DNA of 13,794 nt from Lachnospiraceae bacterium UBA6403 (GTDB lineage Bacteria > Bacillota > Clostridia > Lachnospirales > Lachnospiraceae): NCBI GenBank assembly GCA_002437435.1, contig DJPV01000015.1, positions 1-13,794 of the forward strand, read 5' to 3'. The notes under the pieces were generated by a model. That model searched no databases. It was not told the DNA's origin and saw nothing but the letters and a program-made list of their open reading frames with translations. The position numbers and the translations under genes are program-made. Below are positions 1 through 7,368 of this stretch, piece by piece; the first letter of the stretch is position 1, and each line of letters opens with the position of its first letter.

Positions 1-4
1 CTCC
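1..4 (-). promoter_or_regulatory. Possible ribosome binding site of a gene beyond the left edge
   Basis: Read on the minus strand, the last bases of the window are TTTTGGAG, about 30 bases after the rbsD stop codon. This matches the GGAG cores used by the other genes of the operon and would place a start codon just outside the window. No terminator-like hairpin lies between rbsD and this site, so the operon probably continues, for example into a sugar kinase or another catabolic gene. Four bases are weak evidence on their own. Confidence 0.4.
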
Positions 5-32
5 AAAATCTTTATTTTTCTGCTGTTATTAC

Positions 33-434
33 TTATGCAGGAAATGCGACTCCTGCTGTCAGGATAATATTTGGATATGGTGTAAATTCACCTGTCCGGA
101 TTGCAAATTTCACGTTCTTTGACATTTCCTTTAATGCCACATGAGAGATCATGGATTCTTCTGCCTCCGAAAGACTCTCTCTTATATATGTAAGGAGCTC
201 CTGATTCTTCTCAACGATCTCCTCTGCAAGTACATAGCTTTCAATCTGTGTCTCATCAAGGACTGCATCCATTACCTGCTTAAATGTCGGTACACCTCCA
301 CAAAGTGCCAGATCTACGATCTCTACTCCCTTTGGAATCGGCATTCCGCCATCACCGATCATGAATGTATCCTTATGTCCAAGTCCTGCGATCAGACCCG
401 CAAGCTGTGCATTAATGATACCTCTTTTTTTCAT
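33..434 (-). CDS. rbsD: D-ribose pyranase / FucU-type sugar mutarotase (RbsD)
   Basis: A 133-residue cytosolic protein of the RbsD/FucU family, which interconverts ring forms and anomers of sugars such as ribose or fucose after uptake. The whole length matches RbsD (usual size 130-140). The expected functional residues are visible: His20 (LGHKD, the catalytic His of the family), Asp28 (GDGG), His98, Arg113, and Tyr120/Asn122 in TPYPNIIL. The ATG follows GGAGG at 9 bases. It is the last complete gene of the operon, 122 bases after the permease gene and preceded by a stem-loop. A pyranase implies that the imported sugar can form a pyranose ring, which is a clue to the substrate. The family assignment is firm; that ribose is the true substrate is inferred. 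Confidence 0.9.
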   Translation of the reverse strand: MKKRGIINAQLAGLIAGLGHKDTFMIGDGGMPIPKGVEIVDLALCGGVPTFKQVMDAVLDETQIESYVLAEEIVEKNQELLTYIRESLSEAEESMISHVALKEMSKNVKFAIRTGEFTPYPNIILTAGVAFPA

Positions 435-485
435 ATTATCTGTCCTCCATACCTGTCTGACATATGTTTATCTGTTTTTAAGATC

Positions 486-514
486 GTAGACATGAAGCAG
501 TTCTCCATGTCCAC
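486..514 (-). other. Intercistronic mRNA hairpin between permease gene and rbsD
   Basis: In the minus-strand transcript, 12-base arms at 503-514 and 486-497 can pair completely, with two G-U wobbles, around the 5-base loop at 498-502. The bases after the stem contain UAAAAACAG and no U-run, so it does not look like an intrinsic terminator. It lies in the 122-base gap between the permease stop and the rbsD ribosome binding site. It may act as an RNA processing or stability element, or as a mild attenuator of rbsD. A smaller hairpin (ATACC, TTT, GGTAT; 545-557) overlaps the permease stop codon. Confidence 0.5.
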
Positions 515-556
515 GTTTCTATATATTCTTTCTGTCTTTACCTGATACCTTTGGTA

Positions 557-1597
557 TTATTTGCTCTCATTTCTTGCCTGTAATGCCATCTTTGCCTGCA
601 TCTTTCTCTGGAACTGGTCGATGATAACCGCTACGATGATAACCAGACCTTTGATAACCATCTGCCAGAATTCAGATACTCCACACATTACCATACCATC
701 ATTGATAACACCGATTACGAAAGCACCAACGATTGTTCCGCCGATCGTACCAACACCACCAGCCATGGATGTTCCACCAAGTACGGCTGCTGCGATCGCA
801 TTCATTTCCCATGACTCACCAGTTGCCGGATGGGAAGCTGCAAGCTGTGAAGAAGCGATGATACCAACGATTGCTGCACAGATACCTGAGATCATGTATA
901 CAAGGATCTTTACTTTGTTTACCTTTACACCGGAAAGCTTAGCAGCTTTCTCGTTACCACCGATTGCAAATACATGCCATCCAAATGATGTTCTCTTTAA
1001 CAGGATTGCAAATATAACTGCAAGGATTACTAAGAGCCAGAGGCCTACAGGAATTCCAAGGATGCTTGAACGGAAGAAGCTCCATCCTTCATTTCCAAGG
1101 CCTTCATAACCATTTAAGTCTGAGTATGTAGCACCCTTTGAGATCAGGTTTGCAAAACCTCTTGCAATGTACATCATACCAAGAGTCGCTATGAATGGGG
1201 CTACATTGAATTTCGTTATGATCAGACCGTTTATTACACCAACTAACGCTCCAAGGATGATCGCTACAAGAACAACCAATGGAATGCTTAAGTAAATTGT
1301 CTTACCGCCGATCGTGATACCGTTCTGGATCATGTATCCAGCTAACATACCTGAGATACCAACTACCGCACCAACGGAAAGGTCGATACCGCCTGTGATG
1401 ATGACATATGTCATACCAATTGCAAGAATACCATATAAGGCAACGTGCTTACCTATTAAAAGTGCTGTGTTCAGACTTAAGAAGTTATCTGCAGCAAAGC
1501 TAAAAAATACTAAAAGAATAATTAACACGATGAATGTACGACCTTTTAAGAGCGTCATCATCAGAGTATTATTTGATTTTTTCTTTTCATTACTCAT
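557..1597 (-). CDS. rbsC: Sugar ABC transporter permease (RbsC family, BPD_transp_2)
   Basis: A 346-residue membrane permease of the ribose/xylose/galactose ABC importer class. It forms the channel for the sugar delivered by the lipoprotein binding protein. Many hydrophobic segments run from about residue 20 to 328. Family signatures are visible: GGIDLSVG (69-76), the FNVAPFIATLGMMYIARG stretch (130-147), GGNEKAAKLSGV (213-224), and AAAVLGGTSMAGGVGTIGG (269-287). The frame is open 33 codons further upstream, but that would overlap the ATPase gene. The ATG at 1597 follows AAAGGAG at normal spacing and gives a normal N-terminus, so it was chosen. The gene starts 28 bases after the ATPase stop. 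Family certain; substrate unproven. Confidence 0.93.
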   Translation of the reverse strand: MSNEKKKSNNTLMMTLLKGRTFIVLIILLVFFSFAADNFLSLNTALLIGKHVALYGILAIGMTYVIITGGIDLSVGAVVGISGMLAGYMIQNGITIGGKTIYLSIPLVVLVAIILGALVGVINGLIITKFNVAPFIATLGMMYIARGFANLISKGATYSDLNGYEGLGNEGWSFFRSSILGIPVGLWLLVILAVIFAILLKRTSFGWHVFAIGGNEKAAKLSGVKVNKVKILVYMISGICAAIVGIIASSQLAASHPATGESWEMNAIAAAVLGGTSMAGGVGTIGGTIVGAFVIGVINDGMVMCGVSEFWQMVIKGLVIIVAVIIDQFQRKMQAKMALQARNESK

Positions 1598-1625
1598 TTT
1601 CTCAATCTCCTTTACATGTAAATCT

Positions 1626-3167
1626 CTAAGCCTCTCCTGTGTGATGTCCCTTGTAAGATGCCAGAACCAGTGACTCCTCTTTGATCTCGTCACCAACGAA
1701 TTCTCCTGTTACCTTACCATTTGAAAGAACAACTACACGGTCAGCAATTGAAATAATCTCCTTCAGCTCTGAAGATATAACGATAATCGATAGCCCTTCA
1801 TCTGCGTACTTATTAATAATATCAAATACTTCTGTCTTTGCTCCGATGTCGATACCACGGCTTGGCTCATCAAGAAGCAGGATCTTCGGATTCGTCAGAA
1901 TACCTTTTCCGATAACGATCTTCTGCTGATTACCACCGGATAATGACAGGATCGGAAGTCTCTTATCTGCAACCTTGATATGGATGTCCTTGATCTCCTT
2001 CTCCACCATTTCATTCTCTTTCTTGAAATTGATGAAGCCCATCTTTGCATAAGATGCAAGAGCGGATAAGGAGCAGTTTCTGCCGATATCCATGGACTGT
2101 ACCAGACCTTCTCTCTGTCTGTCCTCAGGTACAAGTGCGAAGCCTTTCTCGATCTGTTCGGATATGGATCGGATGTTCATCTTCTCACCTTCCAGTGAGA
2201 TATCACCGGTATGCTCCGGACGAAGTCCCATGATGGATTCGAAGATCTCTGTTCTTCCGGCTCCCATCAGGCCGTAGATTCCAAGGATTTCTCCTTTTTT
2301 CAATTCAAAATTTACATGATCCAACAGATAGCCACCGCCTGACTTTGGAAGGCACAGATCCTTAACCTCAAGAACGGATTCTCTCTTTGCCCAGTCCACA
2401 TTACGGTCACGCTTTGGATATGATTTTCCTTCACCTGTCATCTGCTTTACGATCCAAGGTACATCAATATCCTTTACATCTGCATCTGCTACATATTTTC
2501 CATCTCGAAGAATGGTTACATGGTCACCGATCTGCATGATCTCTTCCAGTCTGTGTGAGATATATACGATCGAGATACCCTGTGCAGTCAGTTCCCGCAT
2601 GATCTTGAACAGTACCTGTACTTCCTGTTCAGAAAGGGAGGATGTAGGCTCATCCATGATCAGAACCTTCAGATCATCTTCTACAAGATTTCTTGCGATC
2701 TCGATCATCTGCTGCTGTCCAACACGGAGATCTCCAACCAGTGTATCTACCGGGATTGGATGCTCCAGTCTCTCCAGAACCTTCTTTGACTGTTCTCTAT
2801 GATATTCATTGTCAAGCTTTCCTGCCTTATGCTTCTCTCTTGACATAAATATATTCTGATAAACCGGAAGATTTGGAAACAGGTTCAATTCCTGATGGAT
2901 AATCCCGATACCATGCTTTCTTGCATCATTGGTATCTCTGAAGTATACTTCCTCATCTCCCATATATAATTTGCCTTCACTTGGCTGTTCGATACCTGCT
3001 ATCATCTTCATAAGAGTTGATTTGCCGGCACCGTTTTCGCCGATCAGTACATTTACCTTTCCTGTCAACAGGTCAAAATTAACATTGTCCAATGCTTTTG
3101 TACCAGGATAGATCTTACTGATTCCTTCTGCATGAAAGCAAACACCTTCTTTGCACATTCCTGCCAT
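1626..3167 (-). CDS. rbsA: Sugar ABC transporter ATP-binding protein, tandem ATPase domains (RbsA family)
   Basis: A 513-residue cytosolic ATPase with two ABC domains that drives the permease. Domain 1 has Walker A GENGAGKST (43-51), signature LRVGQQQ (147-153) and Walker B VLIMDEPT (168-175). Domain 2 has the degenerate P-loop GLMGAGRTE (299-307), with Arg in place of the usual Lys as is typical for RbsA/MglA/XylG proteins, signature LSGGNQQK (409-416) and Walker B ILLLDEPSRGID (429-440). An upstream GTG at 3179 is in frame, but the near-complete Shine-Dalgarno GGAGGTGA overlaps it. The ATG at 3167, 8 bases after that site, is therefore the start. The gap to the preceding lipoprotein gene is 23 bases. 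Confidence 0.94.
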   Translation of the reverse strand: MAGMCKEGVCFHAEGISKIYPGTKALDNVNFDLLTGKVNVLIGENGAGKSTLMKMIAGIEQPSEGKLYMGDEEVYFRDTNDARKHGIGIIHQELNLFPNLPVYQNIFMSREKHKAGKLDNEYHREQSKKVLERLEHPIPVDTLVGDLRVGQQQMIEIARNLVEDDLKVLIMDEPTSSLSEQEVQVLFKIMRELTAQGISIVYISHRLEEIMQIGDHVTILRDGKYVADADVKDIDVPWIVKQMTGEGKSYPKRDRNVDWAKRESVLEVKDLCLPKSGGGYLLDHVNFELKKGEILGIYGLMGAGRTEIFESIMGLRPEHTGDISLEGEKMNIRSISEQIEKGFALVPEDRQREGLVQSMDIGRNCSLSALASYAKMGFINFKKENEMVEKEIKDIHIKVADKRLPILSLSGGNQQKIVIGKGILTNPKILLLDEPSRGIDIGAKTEVFDIINKYADEGLSIIVISSELKEIISIADRVVVLSNGKVTGEFVGDEIKEESLVLASYKGHHTGEA

Positions 3168-3175
3168 ATTGCTGT

Positions 3176-3183
3176 TCACCTCC
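3176..3183 (-). promoter_or_regulatory. Strong ribosome binding site that fixes the ATPase start
   Basis: GGAGGTGA on the minus strand matches eight consecutive bases of the anti-Shine-Dalgarno complement. It lies 8 bases before ATG 3167. Because it overlaps the GTG at 3177-3179, that codon cannot be the start, and the protein begins MAGMCKEG. Confidence 0.8.
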
Positions 3184-3190
3184 GGAATTA

Positions 3191-3826
3191 TTACTGTACT
3201 GTTAATACGACTGGAGTAATAAGCAGTTCATCGTTTCCGTCAACTGTAAATGTTCCAACGAAATCTACTGTCTTTCCCTGAATAGATGTCAGGTCTACAC
3301 CGCCTATAACCTCTGAATCGATCTTTTCATGTAGGGTCTTGGATACATCGCCCCATTCCTCCTGATTTGTATAGTCACCATAATTGATGATCGTCAATGA
3401 ATCTCTTGTGGATGATCCCTTATAGATCGATCCAACCTGCATCTTGATCACCTCAGTTCCATCATATCCGTTTAACTTTACTGTGATATATCCGGCTTTC
3501 TTTGAAGTCTCAACTTCTTCTACAACGCCGGTACCCTTTACAGGATAACTAATGGAACCGCTTGTTCCCATGGAGTATTTTCCATATTTATCTACTAATG
3601 ATGAAAGGTCACCATTTGCTTCTGTTAAGAAGGTTGGAAGATCAACTGCACGGTCTGAAATATCCTGTACTGCTTCTTCCCACATTTCTTCTACATTATC
3701 GGAAGCATTGAACTCTACCTTTCCTGTATACTGTCCTTCTGTTCCCTTATCTATAATCTTTACACACCCTGTTGACAGCATTGCAACAGAAAGTGCAGCC
3801 ATAACAACTAATATTCTTTTTCTCAT
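3191..3826 (-). CDS. DUF2291 family lipoprotein of the sugar-uptake operon
   Basis: A 211-residue predicted lipoprotein. The signal peptide has a basic start (MRKR), a hydrophobic core and a lipobox ending at Cys21 (LSTGC, with Ser at -3, slightly atypical), followed by VKIID. The rest is a small soluble beta-rich domain with no visible catalytic motif. Its length, the CVKIID start and its position between a sugar-binding protein and an RbsA-type ATPase fit DUF2291, a family of unknown function known mainly from sugar ABC operons. A role as an accessory to uptake on the outer face of the membrane is inferred only from context. The ATG follows AAGGAG at 6 bases. An 88-base gap holding a strong hairpin separates it from the upstream binding-protein gene. 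Confidence 0.75.
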   Translation of the reverse strand: MRKRILVVMAALSVAMLSTGCVKIIDKGTEGQYTGKVEFNASDNVEEMWEEAVQDISDRAVDLPTFLTEANGDLSSLVDKYGKYSMGTSGSISYPVKGTGVVEEVETSKKAGYITVKLNGYDGTEVIKMQVGSIYKGSSTRDSLTIINYGDYTNQEEWGDVSKTLHEKIDSEVIGGVDLTSIQGKTVDFVGTFTVDGNDELLITPVVLTVQ

Positions 3827-3850
3827 ACCTAGCTCCTTCTTTATATTTCA

Positions 3851-3885
3851 CGGGAGGATCAACCCGGTTTCGGATCATCCTCCCG
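3851..3885 (-). other. Strong intercistronic mRNA hairpin after the binding-protein gene
   Basis: Arms CGGGAGGAT (transcript side 3877-3885) and ATCCTCCCG (3851-3859) pair perfectly over nine mostly G-C pairs. The loop pairs further (CCG with CGG, plus A-U and G-U pairs), giving a stem of about 15 pairs with one bulge and an AAAC tip. The following bases (TGAAATATAAAG) are not a U-run, so this is probably not a full terminator. Hairpins in this position commonly protect the upstream binding-protein message and lower expression of downstream transporter genes. That role is inferred here. Confidence 0.7.
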
Positions 3886-3914
3886 GCATATATACTTGTA
3901 ACTACTGTAACAAA

Positions 3915-4934
3915 TTACTCTGTGTAAACAAATGTCTTAAGCTTATCTACGTTGTCTGCCGTGATTGCGATACAGTCTACTAACTGCTTCTCATCCAGAC
4001 CGGTTGTACCGTTCTTTAAGTAATCATCAGCCTGTGTTACTGCCATCTCAGCCATTAAAGCGAACTGCTGAAGTGCTGTACCTGTCATCTTACCAGCCTT
4101 GATCTGTGCTGCTGCCTCATCAGAACCATCTACACCGATGATCTTGATATCAGATCTGCCTGCTGCTGCACAAGCTTCTGCTGCACCAACTGCCATTGTA
4201 TCATTACCACAAACGATACCTGTGATGTCTGGATTTGACTGTAAGATAGACTCTGTCTTCTCATAACCTTCTGTCTGATCCCAGTTAGCTGTCTGTGTTG
4301 ATACACACTCTAATGTATCGTACTGATCGATTACTTCATGGAATGCTGATGAACGAACACCTGCGTTTGTATCTGACTCTTTACCAAGAAGCTCTGCGTA
4401 CTTTCCTTCTTCACCCATAGCTTCTACCCATTTCTCAGCGATTGCCTTTGCACCCTGATAGTTATTAGCTACGATCTGTGAGATTGCTACACCTGACTCG
4501 TTGATCTCACGGTCGATCAGGAATGTAGGGATACCAGCTGCTGCTGCCTTCTTAACTGCTTCAACAGTTGCATCTGCACCTGCATTGTCACAGATGATAG
4601 CTGCTGCCTTATCAGCGATCGCTGCATCGAATAACTCGCTCTGCTTTGTAGCATCATCATCATGCGAGCTTACCTTTACTTCATATCCAAGCTCCTTTGC
4701 CTTAGCTTCTGCTGTATCAGCCTCTGTCTTGAATGCCGGATTTGAATGGGATGGTGTGATAACGTAGATTACGTTTGATCCGCCTCCCTTTAATACTGCT
4801 CTTTCTGAACTTGCTTCTGATGACTTCTGTGTATTGTCTGTTGTGTCATTCTTCTTGTCTCCACATCCTACAAGTGATGCTGCTCCTAATACTGCGCACA
4901 TTGAAAATGCAATTACCTTCTTAAATTTTCTCAT
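3915..4934 (-). CDS. rbsB: Sugar ABC transporter substrate-binding lipoprotein (RbsB family)
   Basis: A 339-residue lipoprotein with signal peptide and lipobox LVGC (Cys24), a Ser/Thr/Asn-rich linker to about residue 50, then a two-lobed type 1 periplasmic-binding fold. Aligned by eye to E. coli RbsB, many ribose contacts are kept: Asn65 (N13), Phe68 (F16), Asp141-Arg142 (D89-R90), Arg194 (R141), Asn244 (N190), Asp269 (D215) and Gln289 (Q235). Two stacking positions differ: Ala67 for F15 and Trp218 for F164. This fits a monosaccharide of pentose or hexose size but not necessarily ribose. The ATG follows AGGAGG. The gene starts 22 bases after the kinase stop and is followed by a stable hairpin, consistent with higher expression than the rest of the transporter. 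Confidence 0.9.
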   Translation of the reverse strand: MRKFKKVIAFSMCAVLGAASLVGCGDKKNDTTDNTQKSSEASSERAVLKGGGSNVIYVITPSHSNPAFKTEADTAEAKAKELGYEVKVSSHDDDATKQSELFDAAIADKAAAIICDNAGADATVEAVKKAAAAGIPTFLIDREINESGVAISQIVANNYQGAKAIAEKWVEAMGEEGKYAELLGKESDTNAGVRSSAFHEVIDQYDTLECVSTQTANWDQTEGYEKTESILQSNPDITGIVCGNDTMAVGAAEACAAAGRSDIKIIGVDGSDEAAAQIKAGKMTGTALQQFALMAEMAVTQADDYLKNGTTGLDEKQLVDCIAITADNVDKLKTFVYTE

Positions 4935-4956
4935 ATTGTTTTTCCTCCTAATACAA

Positions 4957-6438
4957 TTAACCTTTTAGTACACTCTGTACTGCTTTTTTCCATCCTGTAA
5001 GTTTTCTCTGCCTGATGTCTTCCTCCATCTTCGGCTGATACTGACTGCGTTTCATTCTCTGAAATACCGTTTCATCCCATACCTTCATGGTAAGTCCTGC
5101 CATATATGCAGCTCCTATACCTGAGAGTTCCTCTGCTTCAGGGATCAGTACGGCAGCTTCCAGAATATCACTCTGAAACTGCATCAGATAGCTGTTCTTT
5201 GTCGGTCCGCCATCTACACGAAGCTCTGAAATCTTTACCCTGGAATCTTCTTCCATCGCTTTTACAATGTCTGATATCTGATAAGCGATACATTCCACTG
5301 CGGCACGGACAATCTCGTTTCTCGTTGTCGTTCTGTCCATTCCTGTAAATGATGCTCTGGCACTGCTGTCCCAATACGGTGCTCCCAGTCCGGTAAATGC
5401 CGGAACCAGATAGAGGTTATCCGTCTTCGCTGCTCTCTCTGCCAGTTCTCCGGTCTCTCCCGGATTTGTTATCAGTTTCAGATCATCCTTAAGCCATGTT
5501 ATAACGGCCCCTGTGTAATTCAGGTTTCCTTCTAACACATAGTCCACATGACCGTCTCTGCCCCACGCAAGACTTGTTACCACACCATGATCACTTAACA
5601 CAGGCTTATCTCCTACGTTCATCATGATCGACGAACCGGTTCCGTATGTTGTCTTGATCATGCCCGGTTCCAGACATCCCTGTCCGAACAATGCTGCATG
5701 AGAATCACCCATCACGCCGTGAATCATAACCAGGTGATTAAAATATCCTTCAAAAGTGGTTGTTCCAAATTCTGCATTGGAATCCACTACTTCCGGCAAG
5801 TTTGTTACTTCAATACCAAACAGCTTACAGATGTCTTCATCCCATTGTAACTTAAAAATATTAAAAAGCTGTGTTCTTGAAGCATTGGAAAAATCTGTCT
5901 TATAAGATTTTCCTTCTGTCAGTTTATATACCAGCCAGGAATCGATCGTTCCGTGGCATACCATATGTTCCTTTGCTTTTTCTGCTGCCCCCTCTGTATT
6001 TTCAAGAAGCCATGCGATCTTGGCAGCCGGGAAATATGGTGAAAGTCTGAGTCCCGTTTTAGACCGGATCTCATCTGCTGCCTCTTTGATCTCTGTTCTC
6101 TCACAGATCTCAGAAGCTCTTGCACACTGCCAGACAATCGCATTTGCAAGTGCCTTGCCTGTCTTTCGATCCCAGATTACAGATGTCTCTCTCTGGTTAC
6201 TGATTCCGATACCTGCAACTGCATCTTTGTCGATGCCTGCCTGATCGACCAGATTCTTTACAACCTGAACGGTATTTCTGTATATCTCTTCCGGATCATG
6301 GGATACCCAGCCCTTTTCATTTATGATCTGCTTATGCGGGAGATCGGATCTTTTTAATAAAGCTCCATTCTCATCAAACAGAAGTGCTTTGGTTCCCTGT
6401 GTGCTCTGATCTATGCTTATAATGTATCGATCTGCCAT
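4957..6438 (-). CDS. FGGY-family carbohydrate kinase, GlpK-like but with altered substrate pocket
   Basis: A 493-residue kinase with the two FGGY domains. Sequence and numbering follow glycerol kinase closely: SIDQSTQGTKA (8-18), NQRE (81-84), IVWQ (101-104), Tyr135, GDSHAALFGQG (244-254), TYGTG (264-268, with phosphate-loop Thr267), and VDGGPTKNSYLMQFQ (408-422). The catalytic base Asp245 and Arg83/Glu84/Trp103/Tyr135 are present. Glycerol contacts Gln246 and Phe270 of E. coli GlpK are both Ser here, and the helix after IVWQ reads CARAS instead of DRRT. This argues against glycerol and for a bulkier ketose or polyol. The start ATG directly abuts the TAG of the transketolase C gene, suggesting translational coupling. 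In this operon it probably phosphorylates the ketose made by the isomerase. Confidence 0.88.
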   Translation of the reverse strand: MADRYIISIDQSTQGTKALLFDENGALLKRSDLPHKQIINEKGWVSHDPEEIYRNTVQVVKNLVDQAGIDKDAVAGIGISNQRETSVIWDRKTGKALANAIVWQCARASEICERTEIKEAADEIRSKTGLRLSPYFPAAKIAWLLENTEGAAEKAKEHMVCHGTIDSWLVYKLTEGKSYKTDFSNASRTQLFNIFKLQWDEDICKLFGIEVTNLPEVVDSNAEFGTTTFEGYFNHLVMIHGVMGDSHAALFGQGCLEPGMIKTTYGTGSSIMMNVGDKPVLSDHGVVTSLAWGRDGHVDYVLEGNLNYTGAVITWLKDDLKLITNPGETGELAERAAKTDNLYLVPAFTGLGAPYWDSSARASFTGMDRTTTRNEIVRAAVECIAYQISDIVKAMEEDSRVKISELRVDGGPTKNSYLMQFQSDILEAAVLIPEAEELSGIGAAYMAGLTMKVWDETVFQRMKRSQYQPKMEEDIRQRKLTGWKKAVQSVLKG

Positions 6439-7368
6439 CTATAAAATCTCCATTGCCTTCTCTACAATGCCTTCTGCATTTAATTTATAGTAATCAAATA
6501 CCTGTTTTGACTTTCCTGTAATAACCGGAGCATCCGGAAGTGCCATGTTAACAACCTTCTTTGGACAATTTGCTCCAACTACCTGGCTGACCATAGAACC
6601 AAGTCCGCCAAATGGTGCATGTTCTTCGATCGTGATAACTGCTTTGGACTTAGATGCTGCTTTGATGATCGCTTCTGAATCCAGAGGCTTTACACAGTAC
6701 ATATCAAGAACCGTTGTCTTAACACCCTTTTCCTCAAGGATCTTTGCTGCATCTACAGCAGGCTTAACCATCTCGCCGCAGGCAACGATCGTCAGATCTT
6801 CTCCGTCTCCAATCATGGTCGCCTTATCCATTTCAAATGGACAGTTATCTTCAGAGTAGATATCTTCTACTGCATTTCTTCCAACTCTTACATATGCAGG
6901 CTTGTTATCCTTTAACAGTGCTTCGATCAGTTTTGTTGTCTGGAATCTGTCACTTGGAAGATACACTCTCATATTTGGAATTGCTGACATTGCTGCAATA
7001 TCCTGTGCGGAATGATGACTCATACCAAGCTCTCCGTAGCTGATACCACCGCTGATACCGATCAGTTTTACATTTGTGTTTGAGTAAGCTACATCAACCT
7101 TTGCCTGCTCATAGCTTCTTGTGGAAATGAAGCATGCCGGTGAAAATGCAAATGGCTTCTTGCCACACTTTGCAAGACCTGCGGATACGCTTACCAGATT
7201 CTGTTCTGCAATACCCATTTCAACAGTCTGTTCCGGATACTTCTCAAAAAAAGGAGTCATCGATGCGGAACCTCTTGAATCACTGCATAGTACAATGATA
7301 TCTTTATCTGTTTCTGCTTCCTTTAATAATACATCGCATATTGCTTTTCTGTTTGGTACATTATTCAT
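6439..7368 (-). CDS. Transketolase, C-terminal subunit
   Basis: A 309-residue subunit carrying the pyrimidine-binding (Pyr) and C-terminal domains of a split transketolase. It supplies the catalytic Glu of the cofactor site (GIAEQN, Glu55) and the aromatic/basic pocket ISTRSYEQAKVDVAY (81-95). SHHSAQD (117-123) matches the active-site His loop, and YVRVGRN (159-165) matches the phosphate-binding Arg segment. The C-terminal domain shows EEHAPFGGLGS (248-258). Its ATG overlaps the end of the N subunit gene by 8 bases, with an AAGGAGG site inside that gene, so the two are probably made in equal amounts. The enzyme would transfer a two-carbon unit from the ketose phosphate made in this pathway; the exact donor is unknown. 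Confidence 0.92.
   Translation of the reverse strand: MNNVPNRKAICDVLLKEAETDKDIIVLCSDSRGSASMTPFFEKYPEQTVEMGIAEQNLVSVSAGLAKCGKKPFAFSPACFISTRSYEQAKVDVAYSNTNVKLIGISGGISYGELGMSHHSAQDIAAMSAIPNMRVYLPSDRFQTTKLIEALLKDNKPAYVRVGRNAVEDIYSEDNCPFEMDKATMIGDGEDLTIVACGEMVKPAVDAAKILEEKGVKTTVLDMYCVKPLDSEAIIKAASKSKAVITIEEHAPFGGLGSMVSQVVGANCPKKVVNMALPDAPVITGKSKQVFDYYKLNAEGIVEKAMEIL

Noticed and set aside
561..1109. Plus-strand open frames opposite the transporter genes
   Set aside because: They are antisense shadows of strongly conserved minus-strand genes, without ribosome binding sites or recognisable domains.
1598..1696. 33-codon N-terminal extension of the permease overlapping the ATPase gene
   Set aside because: The extension is the ATPase gene end read in another frame; a good ribosome binding site precedes the ATG at 1597.
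3168..3179. GTG at 3179 as start of the ATPase
   Set aside because: It lies inside the Shine-Dalgarno GGAGGTGA; the ATG 8 bases downstream of that site fits.
3851..3885. Intrinsic terminator after the binding-protein gene
   Set aside because: The stem is strong but is followed by an A-rich segment with no U-run, and downstream genes belong to the same transporter.
4957..6438. Plain glycerol kinase (glpK)
   Set aside because: Overall similarity is high, but Gln246 and Phe270 contacts are lost and the context is a sugar operon without glycerol genes.
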